The notes beneath the pieces were generated by a model, which was not told the DNA's origin, searched no databases, and was given only the letters and a program-made list of their open reading frames with translations. From Elusimicrobiota bacterium (lineage in GTDB: Bacteria; Elusimicrobiota; Elusimicrobia; FEN-1173): 64,000 bases of DNA. How positions within the stretch are numbered: the stretch's first letter is position 1; the number at the start of each line of letters is the position of its first letter. Shown piece by piece: positions 26,852 through 36,494 of the stretch. Made by a program: the position numbers and the translations under genes. The stretch lies in the NCBI GenBank assembly GCA_016721625.1, contig JADKHR010000001.1, forward strand, positions 372,001 to 436,000, written 5' to 3'.

Positions 26852-28437
26852 ATGCGAAGGGGGTGGGTGGGGAAAGCGCTTGGTCTGGCGGCCGTTCTTG
26901 GCCTATGGGGTTCCCTTCCGTCTGTTGCGGCGGAAGGAAAGTTGATCGTCCCCGGCTGGCGGGAATTCAGGTTTCGGGAAATCAAGCCTTATCAGACGAT
27001 GAAGTTCGGGCGGTTTTGGGGCTCAAGGTCGGGAAAGGGATTCCATCGCACAAGGTTCAGGAGGCCTTCGGGCGGATTCGTCCCGCTTATATCGACCGGG
27101 GGTTTTTAGATGTGCGCGTCTCCACCTCCATTTTGTCTCGGCCGCCGGAAATTGAGCTTTCCGTTACCGTGGAGGAAGGGCCGCTTTACCGGTTGAGCTC
27201 GCTAACGGTGGAAGGGAACCGCGATGTGTCCAAGGAACATATCCTCCGCGAAATCGAAATGCGGCCGGGGGACGCTTTTAGTCCCTCTCGGGTGAAGGAG
27301 GGAAACAAGCGGCTTTACGCCACGGGCTGTTTTGATTTGGTGAACTTCTCTCTTTCCACAGCCCCTTACGCCACGGTCGAGGTCAACGTCGTCGTTCGGG
27401 AACGAGGGAAACAGTTCGTCAAAGGCGGCGCCGGGTATGGGACGGAAACCAAAGAGCGATTGACCCTGGGCTACGAAGACCAAAGCTTTTTCGGCGGGGC
27501 CCGGCGGCTGGACATCCAATTCACTTACTCCGGGTTTATCACTCAACCTGAAAAATACGAAACCCAAACATTTGAATCGACGCTGATCCAACCGTTCCTT
27601 TTCGGGACGCGAATGGAGGGCCGGTTTACTCTCGAGCGATCCCGGAAATATCGCGAGGCCTACGACTCCATTGAGAACGAAATGCGTTCCAGCCTGGAAC
27701 GGCGGTATCGGTCCAACCTCTCCCTTCGCCTGACCCATCGACTGCAAGGGACCTCCCTGACACGCGTCAGTCCGGAAGCGGAAACTCCATCCGAAACGAG
27801 CATTGACGCCCTGGGCGCTTCCCTCCGCTACGACAACACGGACGATCCGTTCTTGCCCAGCGTCGGATGGCGAACGCTGGGGTCCGTGGAGGAAGGACTC
27901 CAACTTTTTAAAAATGACGTTGGGTTTCATAAATTCGAAACGCGCTTGGGACGATTTGATACGGCGGAATCTGGTTGGACTTTGTTTGCTGGAGGGCAAT
28001 TCGGCCTGCTACTGCCCGCCTCGGGAGAGGTCAACGAAACCATCCCCATCAACGAACGCTTTTTCTTGGGAGGCGGCAACACCGTCCGCGGCTACTCGGA
28101 ACGCAGTTTAGGGCCCAAGGACGAAGAGGGGAACCCCCTGGGAGGCACCTTGTACATCGTGGGGAACTTTGAAGCCCGACACCGACTCCACAAAAAGTTG
28201 TTTGGCGTGGTCTTTGTGGACGTGGGCAATCTCTACGGGTCCAACCCGGGTGACACAAGTCCAAAGGTGGATTTGCATGACTTGGATGAACTTCGAACGA
28301 GTGGGGGATTGGGTTTTCGTTACCACAGTCCGGTGGGCGCCATCCGGTTGGAGGCGGGATATCAGTTTAATCCCCAAGGTTCAACCCATTTCAAGGACCG
28401 AACCGCCGTGCACTTCTCCATTGGGGAGGTGTTCTGA
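26852..28437 (+). CDS. tamA: Omp85-family outer-membrane assembly protein, TamA-like, frameshifted near the N-terminus
   Basis: Outer-membrane barrel with periplasmic POTRA domains, expected to work with the TamB-like protein encoded next. The signal peptide (RRGWVGKALGLAAVLGLWGS, cleavage after SVAA) is in one frame. The mature part from RLAGIQVSGNQALSDDEV onward is in the -1 frame, joined at the C-run 26950-26953; one more C would give KLIVPRLAGIQVSGN. Two POTRA-like units are visible (about residues 37-108 and 110-190), one fewer than classical TamA. The barrel carries FLGGGNTVRGYSER, the family's (V)RGY signature, and ends in VHFSIGEVF. The stop overlaps the tamB start by one base. Confidence 0.85.
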
Positions 28438-31286
28438 TGCGACGGTGGATCGGGTTAACTTTTTTGGTTTTTCTTGTTTTAGGAGCGGCGGGTCTTTTTT
28501 CCGGCATTTTATTTTTTCCCCTTATCCGGGCCCTCGAACGGGGGGTGGGAAAAAACACCCCGTTGACGCTGACCCTGGGCGGCGTCCGGCTTTCCTTGAC
28601 CGGAGATATCATTTTGAAGAGGTTGGTTCTGAAGAAGGGAGGGACTTCTCTTGTCTCGATTCCAAAAATCAGGATCGATCCGAATTGGTCCGCCTGGATG
28701 AGGGGGAATCTCCGGATGGACTCCCTCACCCTGGTTATGGGGGAGGGGGTTTTGAAGGCCACCGGGACCGTCACTTGGACCCCCCCGTCGGTGACGCTCG
28801 GGGGGACCACCGAACATTTCCCCTTGGAACGGTTCACCGGGGGATTCCCCGCTTTGCCTCCGTCCATTCACGTGGCGCATACGGGAACCTGGCGGCTGGA
28901 GGGAGATAGGAAAGGATGGGAATTAAACGTGGATGGAAACCTCGACCGGGGGCTATCGGTCGCGAAATCGAATCCCACGATTTCGGGTCGGGTCCACTTT
29001 GAGGGACCCAAAGGGGAAGTGGCTCTCGCCCTCGTTCATGAAAAATCCGAGGTGTCGGCCAATGTTCAATTGGACACGGAAAAGGAATGGGTGGAAGGCG
29101 ACTTTAAAGTGAGAGCCTCTCCGTTCTCTTCTTTTGACGCTCTTTGGGCGGACCTCGAACGCACCCAAGGATCCTTCACCGCCACGGGTCATCTCGCCGG
29201 CCCTTGGAAAGCTCCGGCGGGATCCATCCGGGTTCGAGCGGATGGGTTGCGTTATAAGGGATTTGGGATCCAATCCCTCGAGGCCCATCTTGAACGAAAA
29301 ACGGGCGGGCCTCGCCCCCTCTCTTTGCGTGTATCGGGGTCCTCGCTGACGTGGGTCACGGAGGCGGGGCTGACTCAGGAGCTTCCCCACGCCGGGATTT
29401 CCTGGGAGGGTACCCCCACCCAAGGCACCCTTCAATGGGAATTGAAATGGCGGGATGGGACCTCCGCCAAAGGACGCGGGGAGGCGCTTCGAAAAGACCC
29501 GGTGTTCACCTGGACCTGGGATCAACTCGGTTTGATATTTCCCCGGGGGGATGAAATGTCGGCGCTTCCGGGAGGAACCGTGGCGATGAACCCCTCGGCC
29601 GGGACGATCGACGTTCATCGTCTTCAATGGGGGAAGGAGGGCCATTGGCTCCGCGTTCCACGGTTTTCCTATGGAAACGGAAATCTTGTTTTAGAGGGGA
29701 CCGCCGAAGACTTCCTTTTGGATCTTCCCAGCTCCCTCACGGGTCGGGATCCCCTGGGCGGACATGTCCAAGGGTCCGTGTCTTTGAAGGGGCCGGTCCG
29801 CCATCCGCAAGGTCCGTTCGAGGTGCGTATTTCCAGCGGGTTTTACGGAACCGTCTCTCCTCTTTCGGGTTTGATCAAGGGAACCGTCGAAAACGATCGC
29901 GTTATCATTTCAGAAGCGGCGGCGGGAAGCGGCGCTCTGCCGTCCATTCGGCTTCATGGAATTCTCCCATGGGCGTGGATCCTTTCCGAAGAGTCCGATC
30001 AGCCGATGGACCTCTATTTGGAGACCGGTCGGCTTGATCCCGCTCTCCTTTTGAAGGGAAATCCCGACCTGAAGCTGGGGGCGGGGGGATTCCTTCAAGC
30101 GGAGGGGCGCGTCTTCGGGAAGAAAGGAGCGATTTCCCTGCAAGGGAACCTTTCGGCATTCCTCCCTTCTTTCGGAATGCCCTTGGTCGGCGTGGAAGCT
30201 CGAGATACCCATATCGACATCGAACTGAAAGACCGCCATCTGCTCGTTCGAAAAGCCGAAACGAAATTGGGGAAAGGGATGTTGAAGGTTTCAGGAGAGA
30301 GCGAACTTCCGGCCCTTCAGCTGGAAGCGGTGGGAACAAAAATATCCATCAAGGCGCGTCGTGAATTGGAAATGACGGCCAACTTGAATTGGCAATTGAG
30401 CGGGACCGTGACGTCTCCAGTTTTGTCGGGCACTCTGGCCCTTTTGGAGGGGACCTATGAAGCCGGTAAAAAGAAAAAAGGCGAGGGTAAAACCGTGGAA
30501 GTTAATCCAGCTCTGCGCGCCGCGTGGGATTCGGCGCAAATTCAATTAAACGCCACCTGGCGCAATAACGTGTGGTATCGGGAGGGGTTGACAAAGATTG
30601 AGACGAAGGCGGATTTAGAAGTCATTAAATCGCGCGGCGCGCCGATGCCCGGACTTCGAGGGGTGGTGACGGTGTTAAAAGGCAATTATGACGCCTTGGG
30701 GCGAGACTTTGTTCTTCAATCCGGCGAGCTCACGTTCACGGACCCGTCCGAATTGGATCCCCAGTTGAATTTGCAAGCCACCCATAAAATGCCCGACGCT
30801 CTGATTGAGTTGAACGTGACCGGAACCGCTCGAAAACCCGAATTGCGTTTCCAATCAACGCCTCCCTTGCCGGAGCAAGACATCCTCGCGCTGTTGGCCC
30901 TTGGAAAAATCCCCGGCCAATCCGCCTCGGAGGGGTCCCCGTCGGACAAAAAGTCGTCGGAAGCGGCGGATTTGGCGGCGAACGTGGTCAGTGATTATTT
31001 GACGCGGGAACTTCGATCGGCGGGGATGAACGTGCTGGACCTTGACGTCATCCGCGTTTCCCCTTCCGCCAAGGGAAGCGAATGGACCGTGGGCCGGTAT
31101 TGGGGGTCCAAACTTTTCCTCAGTTACAGTTACAACCCGGAGGATGCCGCCAACCAGGTATTGAAGGCCGAATACAGCGTCTCTCCGCGGTGGACCTTTG
31201 TCGGGCAAACCGGGTCCCAAAGCGACAATTACCTGGACCTCACCTTCCGTCTCCCTGTGGGAAAATCCCGCAAAAACAATAAGTGA
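28437..31286 (+). CDS. tamB: TamB-like translocation/assembly module protein (DUF490)
   Basis: Large AsmA/TamB-family protein that spans the periplasm from an N-terminal inner-membrane helix and is thought to shuttle lipids or help barrel assembly together with TamA. The 949-residue product begins with one hydrophobic segment (GLTFLVFLVLGAAGLFSGIL). A long run of beta-strand-rich sequence follows, and the C-terminal DUF490 region contains KGNYDALGRDFVLQSGELTF, DPQLNLQATHKMPDALIEL and QDILALLALGKIPG. The C-terminus (NYLDLTFRLPVG) resembles the family's final strand. ATG 28437 overlaps the tamA stop (TGATG). It is smaller than the about 1,260-residue E. coli protein. Confidence 0.9.
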   Translation: MRRWIGLTFLVFLVLGAAGLFSGILFFPLIRALERGVGKNTPLTLTLGGVRLSLTGDIILKRLVLKKGGTSLVSIPKIRIDPNWSAWMRGNLRMDSLTLVMGEGVLKATGTVTWTPPSVTLGGTTEHFPLERFTGGFPALPPSIHVAHTGTWRLEGDRKGWELNVDGNLDRGLSVAKSNPTISGRVHFEGPKGEVALALVHEKSEVSANVQLDTEKEWVEGDFKVRASPFSSFDALWADLERTQGSFTATGHLAGPWKAPAGSIRVRADGLRYKGFGIQSLEAHLERKTGGPRPLSLRVSGSSLTWVTEAGLTQELPHAGISWEGTPTQGTLQWELKWRDGTSAKGRGEALRKDPVFTWTWDQLGLIFPRGDEMSALPGGTVAMNPSAGTIDVHRLQWGKEGHWLRVPRFSYGNGNLVLEGTAEDFLLDLPSSLTGRDPLGGHVQGSVSLKGPVRHPQGPFEVRISSGFYGTVSPLSGLIKGTVENDRVIISEAAAGSGALPSIRLHGILPWAWILSEESDQPMDLYLETGRLDPALLLKGNPDLKLGAGGFLQAEGRVFGKKGAISLQGNLSAFLPSFGMPLVGVEARDTHIDIELKDRHLLVRKAETKLGKGMLKVSGESELPALQLEAVGTKISIKARRELEMTANLNWQLSGTVTSPVLSGTLALLEGTYEAGKKKKGEGKTVEVNPALRAAWDSAQIQLNATWRNNVWYREGLTKIETKADLEVIKSRGAPMPGLRGVVTVLKGNYDALGRDFVLQSGELTFTDPSELDPQLNLQATHKMPDALIELNVTGTARKPELRFQSTPPLPEQDILALLALGKIPGQSASEGSPSDKKSSEAADLAANVVSDYLTRELRSAGMNVLDLDVIRVSPSAKGSEWTVGRYWGSKLFLSYSYNPEDAANQVLKAEYSVSPRWTFVGQTGSQSDNYLDLTFRLPVGKSRKNNK

Positions 31287-31373
31287 CGGGGTGATCGGCG
31301 CCCCCCCACCTCTGTCCCTTAGAGTTATATAATCTCCCATAGCCTTTCGCGTCTGACGACCTTGGAGCCCTTC

Positions 31374-32225
31374 ATGAAACTTAAATTATTCACCGGTGTG
31401 GCCATTGTTTTAGCTTGGAGCGGGGGCGCGGTCCCCTGGGCGTGGGCTGAAAGCGACCCCGCCCGTGCCGTTCCCTGGGAAACATTCAGCGTGACTTTGG
31501 GGGGAATGCTTTCGAAAACCGACAGCGTTTTTCGTGTCGGATCGGGTCTGGGTGTGGACGTTGATTTCGAAAAAACCTTGGGACTTGAAACGAAGACCAC
31601 GGTTTTTCGCGCCGAGTCGGGGTGGCGGTTTACGGAGAATCGACGACACCGGTTGGATGCGTCCTGGTTTGCCTTGCACCGGGACGGGAGCCGGACCTTG
31701 GGATTTCAATTTGATGTGGAGAAACCGGATGGATCCATCACCACGATTAGCACCGGAACCGAAATCTCGTCACACCTAGATGTGGATATTTACGAATTAG
31801 CGTACAGCTATTCCTTCGTTCAAGATGATCGGCTTGATCTGGCCGTTGTGGGAGGACTTTATGTCATGCCCGTGGATTTCGGTTTCTCCGCCAGCGGGGT
31901 CACCGTGGCGGAAGGGGGATTAACCTTTTCGGCGCCCCTCCCGGTGATCGGTTATCGCATGGATTTCGCCATGACGCCGAAATGGTTTTTCCGGAGCGGG
32001 ACGCAAATCTTTTACGTGGATTACAATGGGTTTGTCGGAAGTTTATCGGACATTCGCGCCGCGTTTGAATACCAGGCCACTAAGAATTTAGGCCTCGGCC
32101 TTGGGTTTGATAATTTCCGAGTCAACTTTGAGGGAAACGGAAGTGGTTTGCCGGGTTCGGACTTGGACGGAACAATTGCTTTTGAGAACCGGGGCCTTCA
32201 GTTTTACGCGAAATATATATTTTGA
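31374..32225 (+). CDS. Outer-membrane beta-barrel protein of unknown function
   Basis: A 283-residue exported protein. The signal peptide is KLKLFTGVAIVLAWSGGAVP with probable cleavage after WAWA. The mature part is built of short alternating strands (RAESGWRFTENRRHRLDASW, YELAYSYSFVQDDRLDLAVV) and ends in LQFYAKYIF, a typical barrel C-terminus. ATG 31374 follows GGAG by seven bases; the in-frame ATG at 31362 would overlap this site. TATAAT at 31328-31333 could be a -10 element, but no matching -35 hexamer is seen. It is the first of a long series of envelope genes. No family name can be given with confidence. Confidence 0.75.
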   Translation: MKLKLFTGVAIVLAWSGGAVPWAWAESDPARAVPWETFSVTLGGMLSKTDSVFRVGSGLGVDVDFEKTLGLETKTTVFRAESGWRFTENRRHRLDASWFALHRDGSRTLGFQFDVEKPDGSITTISTGTEISSHLDVDIYELAYSYSFVQDDRLDLAVVGGLYVMPVDFGFSASGVTVAEGGLTFSAPLPVIGYRMDFAMTPKWFFRSGTQIFYVDYNGFVGSLSDIRAAFEYQATKNLGLGLGFDNFRVNFEGNGSGLPGSDLDGTIAFENRGLQFYAKYIF

Positions 32226-32257
32226 AGTTTTTTCCAGAGTTCAGGAGGAGCTAAAAA

Positions 32258-33103
32258 ATGGGGCATTCGAACGAATTTGGACGGAAAAAACCAATGGGGT
32301 TGGCGGTGTCGTTCATCGCCTTAGCCGCCTGCGGAAACCCTTATCGGCTGAATTACGTGAGCGTTCTTGATCGGCTTCCCGCCCAACCGGCCTTCGCCCC
32401 TTCCACCCCAACGCCTCGGCTGGTGGAGGCGAAAAATCCCCGGGAGGATTCGTTGAGGTTGGTGGAAGAGGGCTATGCGCCTATTGGTTACGTCAAATTC
32501 AATTCCGTCAAAGCCGATGAACAATTAGCCTTGGCTCAGGCGAAGGAACTGGGGGCCGACGTGGTGCTGACCTCGATTCAGTTCACCAACGTCGTGAACG
32601 AATCCGTCCCTACGACCGTTTATAAGGGTCCGGAAACGGTTCGCGTGGAGGATCGCGGCAACGTCGGGTATACCGGGGTCAATTACAACCGAAGCCAAAC
32701 CGTGACCTACGAAGGAAGCTACCAAACCGAATTCGTCAACCGCGAAACAGCTTTTTACGATCAAAAGGCCCTGTTCTTTCGCAAACTTCAAGCCCCCGTT
32801 TTCGGCGGGGCCGTCAGCGCTCTTCCGGAGGAAGTGCGGAATTCGCTGGGCCGCAACCGCGGCGTGGTTGTTCGCGCGGTCGTGAACGGGTCTCCGGCCT
32901 TTCGGGCGGATGTTCTCAAGGGCGATATCCTGATCGGGCTCGAAGGGGAGGACATCATTGAACCCGGCGAGTTTTACAAGAGGATCGAATCCCTGGCCGG
33001 TCGGTCCGTCTCGCTGTCTATTTTGCGTAACGGGCAAGCTCTGGAACTCCCCGTTAAGTTGGGGGAGCGCCCGGTGGCGGCGGTTCCGGCGGCGCCGAAA
33101 TAA
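32258..33103 (+). CDS. Lipoprotein with C-terminal PDZ domain
   Basis: A 281-residue product with a lipoprotein signal (KPMGLAVSFIALAACGN, lipobox ALAAC, cysteine about residue 25). A central domain (about 60-180) contains GYVKFNSVKADEQLALAQAK and ADVVLTSIQFTNVVNES, suggesting a small alpha/beta unit. The C-terminal part (about 190-272) is PDZ-like: RGVVVRAVVNGSPAFRADVL, KGDILIGLEGEDI, SLSILRNGQ. AGGAGG lies nine bases before ATG 32258. There is no protease domain, so it is probably a binding or scaffold protein at a membrane face. Genes of this type are often seen near envelope stress functions, but the role here is unknown. Confidence 0.8.
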   Translation: MGHSNEFGRKKPMGLAVSFIALAACGNPYRLNYVSVLDRLPAQPAFAPSTPTPRLVEAKNPREDSLRLVEEGYAPIGYVKFNSVKADEQLALAQAKELGADVVLTSIQFTNVVNESVPTTVYKGPETVRVEDRGNVGYTGVNYNRSQTVTYEGSYQTEFVNRETAFYDQKALFFRKLQAPVFGGAVSALPEEVRNSLGRNRGVVVRAVVNGSPAFRADVLKGDILIGLEGEDIIEPGEFYKRIESLAGRSVSLSILRNGQALELPVKLGERPVAAVPAAPK

Positions 33104-33227
33104 TGTCTTAATTAAAAGAAGTCGCGGTCAAAGGCGCTCGCTTGCCCAAGAAAACGATGGGAGGGAGCGGGAGAGGGAACGCCGCTTCGAAAGGGCTGAA
33201 GGGATAGATTTTTAGGAAGGGGGACGT

Positions 33228-34025
33228 GTGAACAAAAAACAAACAGGGTTAATCGTGAAAGGGGCAATTTGCGCGGCGGTTTTACTTTGGTCGAGCGGGC
33301 CGGCGAGGGCGGACAGCCGGGACGTGGCTCTTTATCCCAACGAGGGTTGGGTTTGGCGGATGGCTCCGGTCATCGGGCCGCAAAGCTATGACGGCTCCGT
33401 GCGGGTGGAAGGACAGCGGGGAACGGCGAATGCGGCGTTGAGCGATATCGCCGATCGGGCCACCTTTCAAATGGCGCTTCAAATGGAGGGACACGGGGAA
33501 CAACTTGGGTTTCTTTTTGATCTTTCCTTCCTGGACTTGAACGCCGATTTAGACAACGGGGTCCAGAAGACGAATCTTTCAGCAAACCTGCTTTCCGTGG
33601 ACACCCTGGGGTCCTATGGATTGGGCCCTTGGAACATGGGAACCGCTTCGGCCGGGTTTGAGTTGTTGGGCGGGGCGCGGTGGAATCAATTTAACGCCAG
33701 CGCGGAGGTTTATCCGGGAGGGTCCGCCGAATCGGGGCGTGGCTGGGTGGACCCGGTGGTGGGGGGGCGGCTCACGGCCAACTTCGATTTCCCGCTTCGG
33801 TTGGAAGCCCGGAGCGATTGGGGGGGATTCGGGGTTGGGTCCGCCACGGACTTGACCTGGCGGTTTTTCGGCGCCGCCCATTACCGTCCCGACCCCGCCC
33901 TGGAATTTTTCGCGGGGTATCGGATCACCGACATTAAAAGCCAGCACCAGTCGGGCACGGGCGGCACCGCCTTGGACGGCCGGATATCCGGGCCCATGAT
34001 TGGGATCACTTTTATCCTTGAATGA
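33228..34025 (+). CDS. Outer-membrane beta-barrel protein, unknown, coupled to an Omp85-like barrel
   Basis: A 265-residue exported protein starting at GTG 33228. Signal peptide KGAICAAVLLWSSGPARA, cleavage probably before DSRDV. The mature sequence is a series of short alternating strands (FQMALQMEGHGEQLGFLFDL, GAAHYRPDPALEFFAGYRIT), ending ISGPMIGITFILE, with long glycine-rich turns. No specific family is recognised; the layout resembles small eight- to ten-strand barrels. The stop overlaps the next start (ATGA), so it is probably translated together with the POTRA-less Omp85-like protein. Confidence 0.72.
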   Translation: MNKKQTGLIVKGAICAAVLLWSSGPARADSRDVALYPNEGWVWRMAPVIGPQSYDGSVRVEGQRGTANAALSDIADRATFQMALQMEGHGEQLGFLFDLSFLDLNADLDNGVQKTNLSANLLSVDTLGSYGLGPWNMGTASAGFELLGGARWNQFNASAEVYPGGSAESGRGWVDPVVGGRLTANFDFPLRLEARSDWGGFGVGSATDLTWRFFGAAHYRPDPALEFFAGYRITDIKSQHQSGTGGTALDGRISGPMIGITFILE

Positions 34026-35197
34026 TTTTTTCCAGAACAAAGATTTCCCTTGGGTTCCTTTGCTTAGCAATGAGCGCGGGGGTCTGGGGCGCCTCCCCGC
34101 TTAAAAACGCCCGCCTGGGCGAAAATGCCAGCCTGGACCCCAAGCCAGACGCGGCGGAGATGATGGACGATGTCACTGTCTCTTCCGGAACGAAGAAAGG
34201 TGTAGATTTTATTTTTGCCCCGATTCCCTTCTCCAACCCCACCACGGGAGCCGGTCTCGCGGGAATGGCCAGCCTGATTTATCCCCTCTCCCCAGCGGAC
34301 GCGGCGACACCGCCGTCGATGACAGGTCTTGGGGGATTTTATTCCGAAAATGATTCCTGGGGCGCATTCCTGTTTCAACGTCTCTACCTGCCGGGCGGGC
34401 GTTGGCGCTTCAACGGCGGGCTCGCCATGATGAATTTCAACTACAACTATTACGGAATCGGCACCGAAGCCGGGTTTGACGGGCAATCCATCCCCGTCCA
34501 TCAACGAATCAATGGGCTCACGGCCGACGCCCTTTATCGAACATGGAAGTCTCTTTTTGCCGGTATGACGGGCGTTTGGTCGGTTTCCGACGTTTCGATG
34601 GGGGGGGGTCTTCCCCCTGCGGGAGCCGGACCAGGCAACGGCTTCAAATCTCAGATCGGGGCGGTGGGCCCAAGGTTGCAATGGGACACCCGGGACAACA
34701 CCTTTAGCGCCGCCACCGGATCTTTTTTCGACGGCTCCTTTAAATACTACGGCCCGGCGCTGGGGAGCGATTATGAATACAATATCACACAACTGGAATA
34801 TAACCATTACTGGTCCCCTTCAGAAAAACATGTTTGGGCCGCGCGTGGTTACGGGCGGTTTGCGACCGGGGATGTTCCCTTCTACGCCCTCAGCCAGTTC
34901 GGTATGAAAAGTGATTTGCGCGGATACGTGACTGGGCAGTTTCGCGACAATATGATGATCGCCGTTCAGGCGGAATCCCGCTGGCGGCTGACCCGACGGT
35001 TCGGCGCGGCGGCTTTCGTTGGGGTCGGCGAAGTGGCCCCGACGCTGAATTCCTTTAATTTAGAAAATCTCTTGCCGAGTGTGGGGGGTGGAATTCGCTA
35101 CATTTTGTCGGAACAAAATCGAATTGTTTATAGGATCGATTATGCGGTGGGAAAAGGGGAGCAAGCCCTGTATTTTAACGTCGGAGAAGCGTTTTAA
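34022..35197 (+). CDS. Omp85-like surface antigen barrel without POTRA domains
   Basis: A 391-residue exported protein with signal peptide RTKISLGFLCLAMSAGVWGA. Only about 40 residues separate the signal peptide from the barrel, so there is no room for a POTRA domain. The barrel follows the bacterial surface antigen (D15-like) pattern: FIFAPIPFSNPTTGAGLAGM at the start, GAVGPRLQWDTRDNTFSAAT, a segment FGMKSDLRGYVTGQFRDNMM that corresponds to the RGY signature, FGAAAFVGVGEVAP, and the terminal YFNVGEAF. Such POTRA-less Omp85 proteins are known but little understood. It overlaps the preceding barrel gene by four bases. Confidence 0.82.
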   Translation: MIFSRTKISLGFLCLAMSAGVWGASPLKNARLGENASLDPKPDAAEMMDDVTVSSGTKKGVDFIFAPIPFSNPTTGAGLAGMASLIYPLSPADAATPPSMTGLGGFYSENDSWGAFLFQRLYLPGGRWRFNGGLAMMNFNYNYYGIGTEAGFDGQSIPVHQRINGLTADALYRTWKSLFAGMTGVWSVSDVSMGGGLPPAGAGPGNGFKSQIGAVGPRLQWDTRDNTFSAATGSFFDGSFKYYGPALGSDYEYNITQLEYNHYWSPSEKHVWAARGYGRFATGDVPFYALSQFGMKSDLRGYVTGQFRDNMMIAVQAESRWRLTRRFGAAAFVGVGEVAPTLNSFNLENLLPSVGGGIRYILSEQNRIVYRIDYAVGKGEQALYFNVGEAF

Positions 35198-35254
35198 CCC
35201 GTTTGTGCGCCGCTTTTAGCATTTGGGCGAACACCGACTGGTTTCATTATTTCC

Positions 35255-36469
35255 ATGAACAAAACCTTTCTTTCCATCCATGGTCGATTTCTAAAAAAGG
35301 GCGTGTGGCTCTGTTTTTTCTCGATGTTTGGTGTTCACCCATCGGTTCATTCTTTGTCCATGGGCGAACCGCTGACGGACAACAACTATCAAATCGATGT
35401 GACCCGCACCGTGACCACCGGGTCCACGAGGAAGATCGCTCTCGGCGGAGCATGCGCGGGCATCGCGGAAGGGAACGCGGCGATTCCGGACAATCCGGCG
35501 GCGGTATCGTACCGGGCCCGGGCCTTCATGCGGCCCTTGGAACTGGATATGGTTCTAAGCACCCTGGCCATTGAAGACAACGACTCCGACAATAGCGGAA
35601 CGGAAAGCCTGGTTTACGGCAACTCCTCCCTGGTGGATTTAGGGGCGATGGCGCAGTATAAAAACTGGGGGATTGGGTTTGTCAGCCAGATGGCGGTATT
35701 TGAATCGGAGAACCTCCCGCAAAATCAAGAGGCTCAATTTCGGAGCGGCATCCTGGCCGCAGGGTATACCACGGACGACAGAACCATCGCTTTTGGGTTT
35801 TCGCTCAACCCGGTGGGCGCTCGCGTCCATCCGAAAGACAATTACGACCCCCGGTCTTTTCAATTGAAGGGAGTGGGGTACGGCGCGGGGATCTTAGTCC
35901 ATCCTTGCCGGGGGGCCTGGCGGTTTGGCGCGGCCTACTCCTCCGGGGTCTCCACGGATGAGGGGCTAGTCAGCTCCGCTACGGAGGTCGTCAAGGTGGG
36001 GAACCTGATTGTCCCGGAGGGGGTTTTGGAGGCCGACAACTTCTCCCTCGGCGTCGCCCATGAATGGAACCATTTTCTTGGGTGGCGCGGCCACCCAGGG
36101 TTGGCCAGCGGAGACATCCGTCTTTTTGGGAAATCCCCGTCCAACGCCCAGGGGTCGGCGGCCTTCGTCAGCCAAACCTCCCGGCCCATCGGGCAAAAAG
36201 CCATCGCGACCATTCACGGCGGGGCGGAGGTGGAACTGGTTCCCAACCGCTTTCGTCTTCGGGCGGGCACGTATTACGAGCCCAGCCGCTACGAGGGCGG
36301 CTCGGCCCGGACCCATATCACCGGCGGGTTCGAGGTCCGACTGTTTTCCATCCCCTTCGTCACCCGCGACGCCTCCTTTTCCTACGCCGTGGATTCCACC
36401 TCCCGCTACCAGGTCCACTCCTTTTCGTTATGGCTTTGGGCTTTGGCCGTGCCGGTTCCCGCTCCATGA
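35255..36469 (+). CDS. Outer-membrane protein, OmpP1/FadL- or PorV-like
   Basis: A 404-residue product with an N-terminal export signal (about residues 12-34, KKGVWLCFFSMFGVHPSVHS). After it, TRKIALGGACAGIAEGNAAI and PDNPAAVSYRARAFMRP match the opening of the OmpP1/PorV type of long barrel, where an asparagine-proline-alanine stretch follows a glycine-rich loop. Strand-like repeats such as LGAMAQYKNWGIGFVSQMAV and AGILVHPCRGAWRFGAAYSS fill the rest. Substrate unknown; FadL-group members transport hydrophobic compounds. No good ribosome binding site is seen before ATG 35255. It begins 57 bases after the Omp85-like gene. Confidence 0.7.
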   Translation: MNKTFLSIHGRFLKKGVWLCFFSMFGVHPSVHSLSMGEPLTDNNYQIDVTRTVTTGSTRKIALGGACAGIAEGNAAIPDNPAAVSYRARAFMRPLELDMVLSTLAIEDNDSDNSGTESLVYGNSSLVDLGAMAQYKNWGIGFVSQMAVFESENLPQNQEAQFRSGILAAGYTTDDRTIAFGFSLNPVGARVHPKDNYDPRSFQLKGVGYGAGILVHPCRGAWRFGAAYSSGVSTDEGLVSSATEVVKVGNLIVPEGVLEADNFSLGVAHEWNHFLGWRGHPGLASGDIRLFGKSPSNAQGSAAFVSQTSRPIGQKAIATIHGGAEVELVPNRFRLRAGTYYEPSRYEGGSARTHITGGFEVRLFSIPFVTRDASFSYAVDSTSRYQVHSFSLWLWALAVPVPAP

Positions 36470-36494
36470 TGGGAAATGCTAAATTTCGGATACG

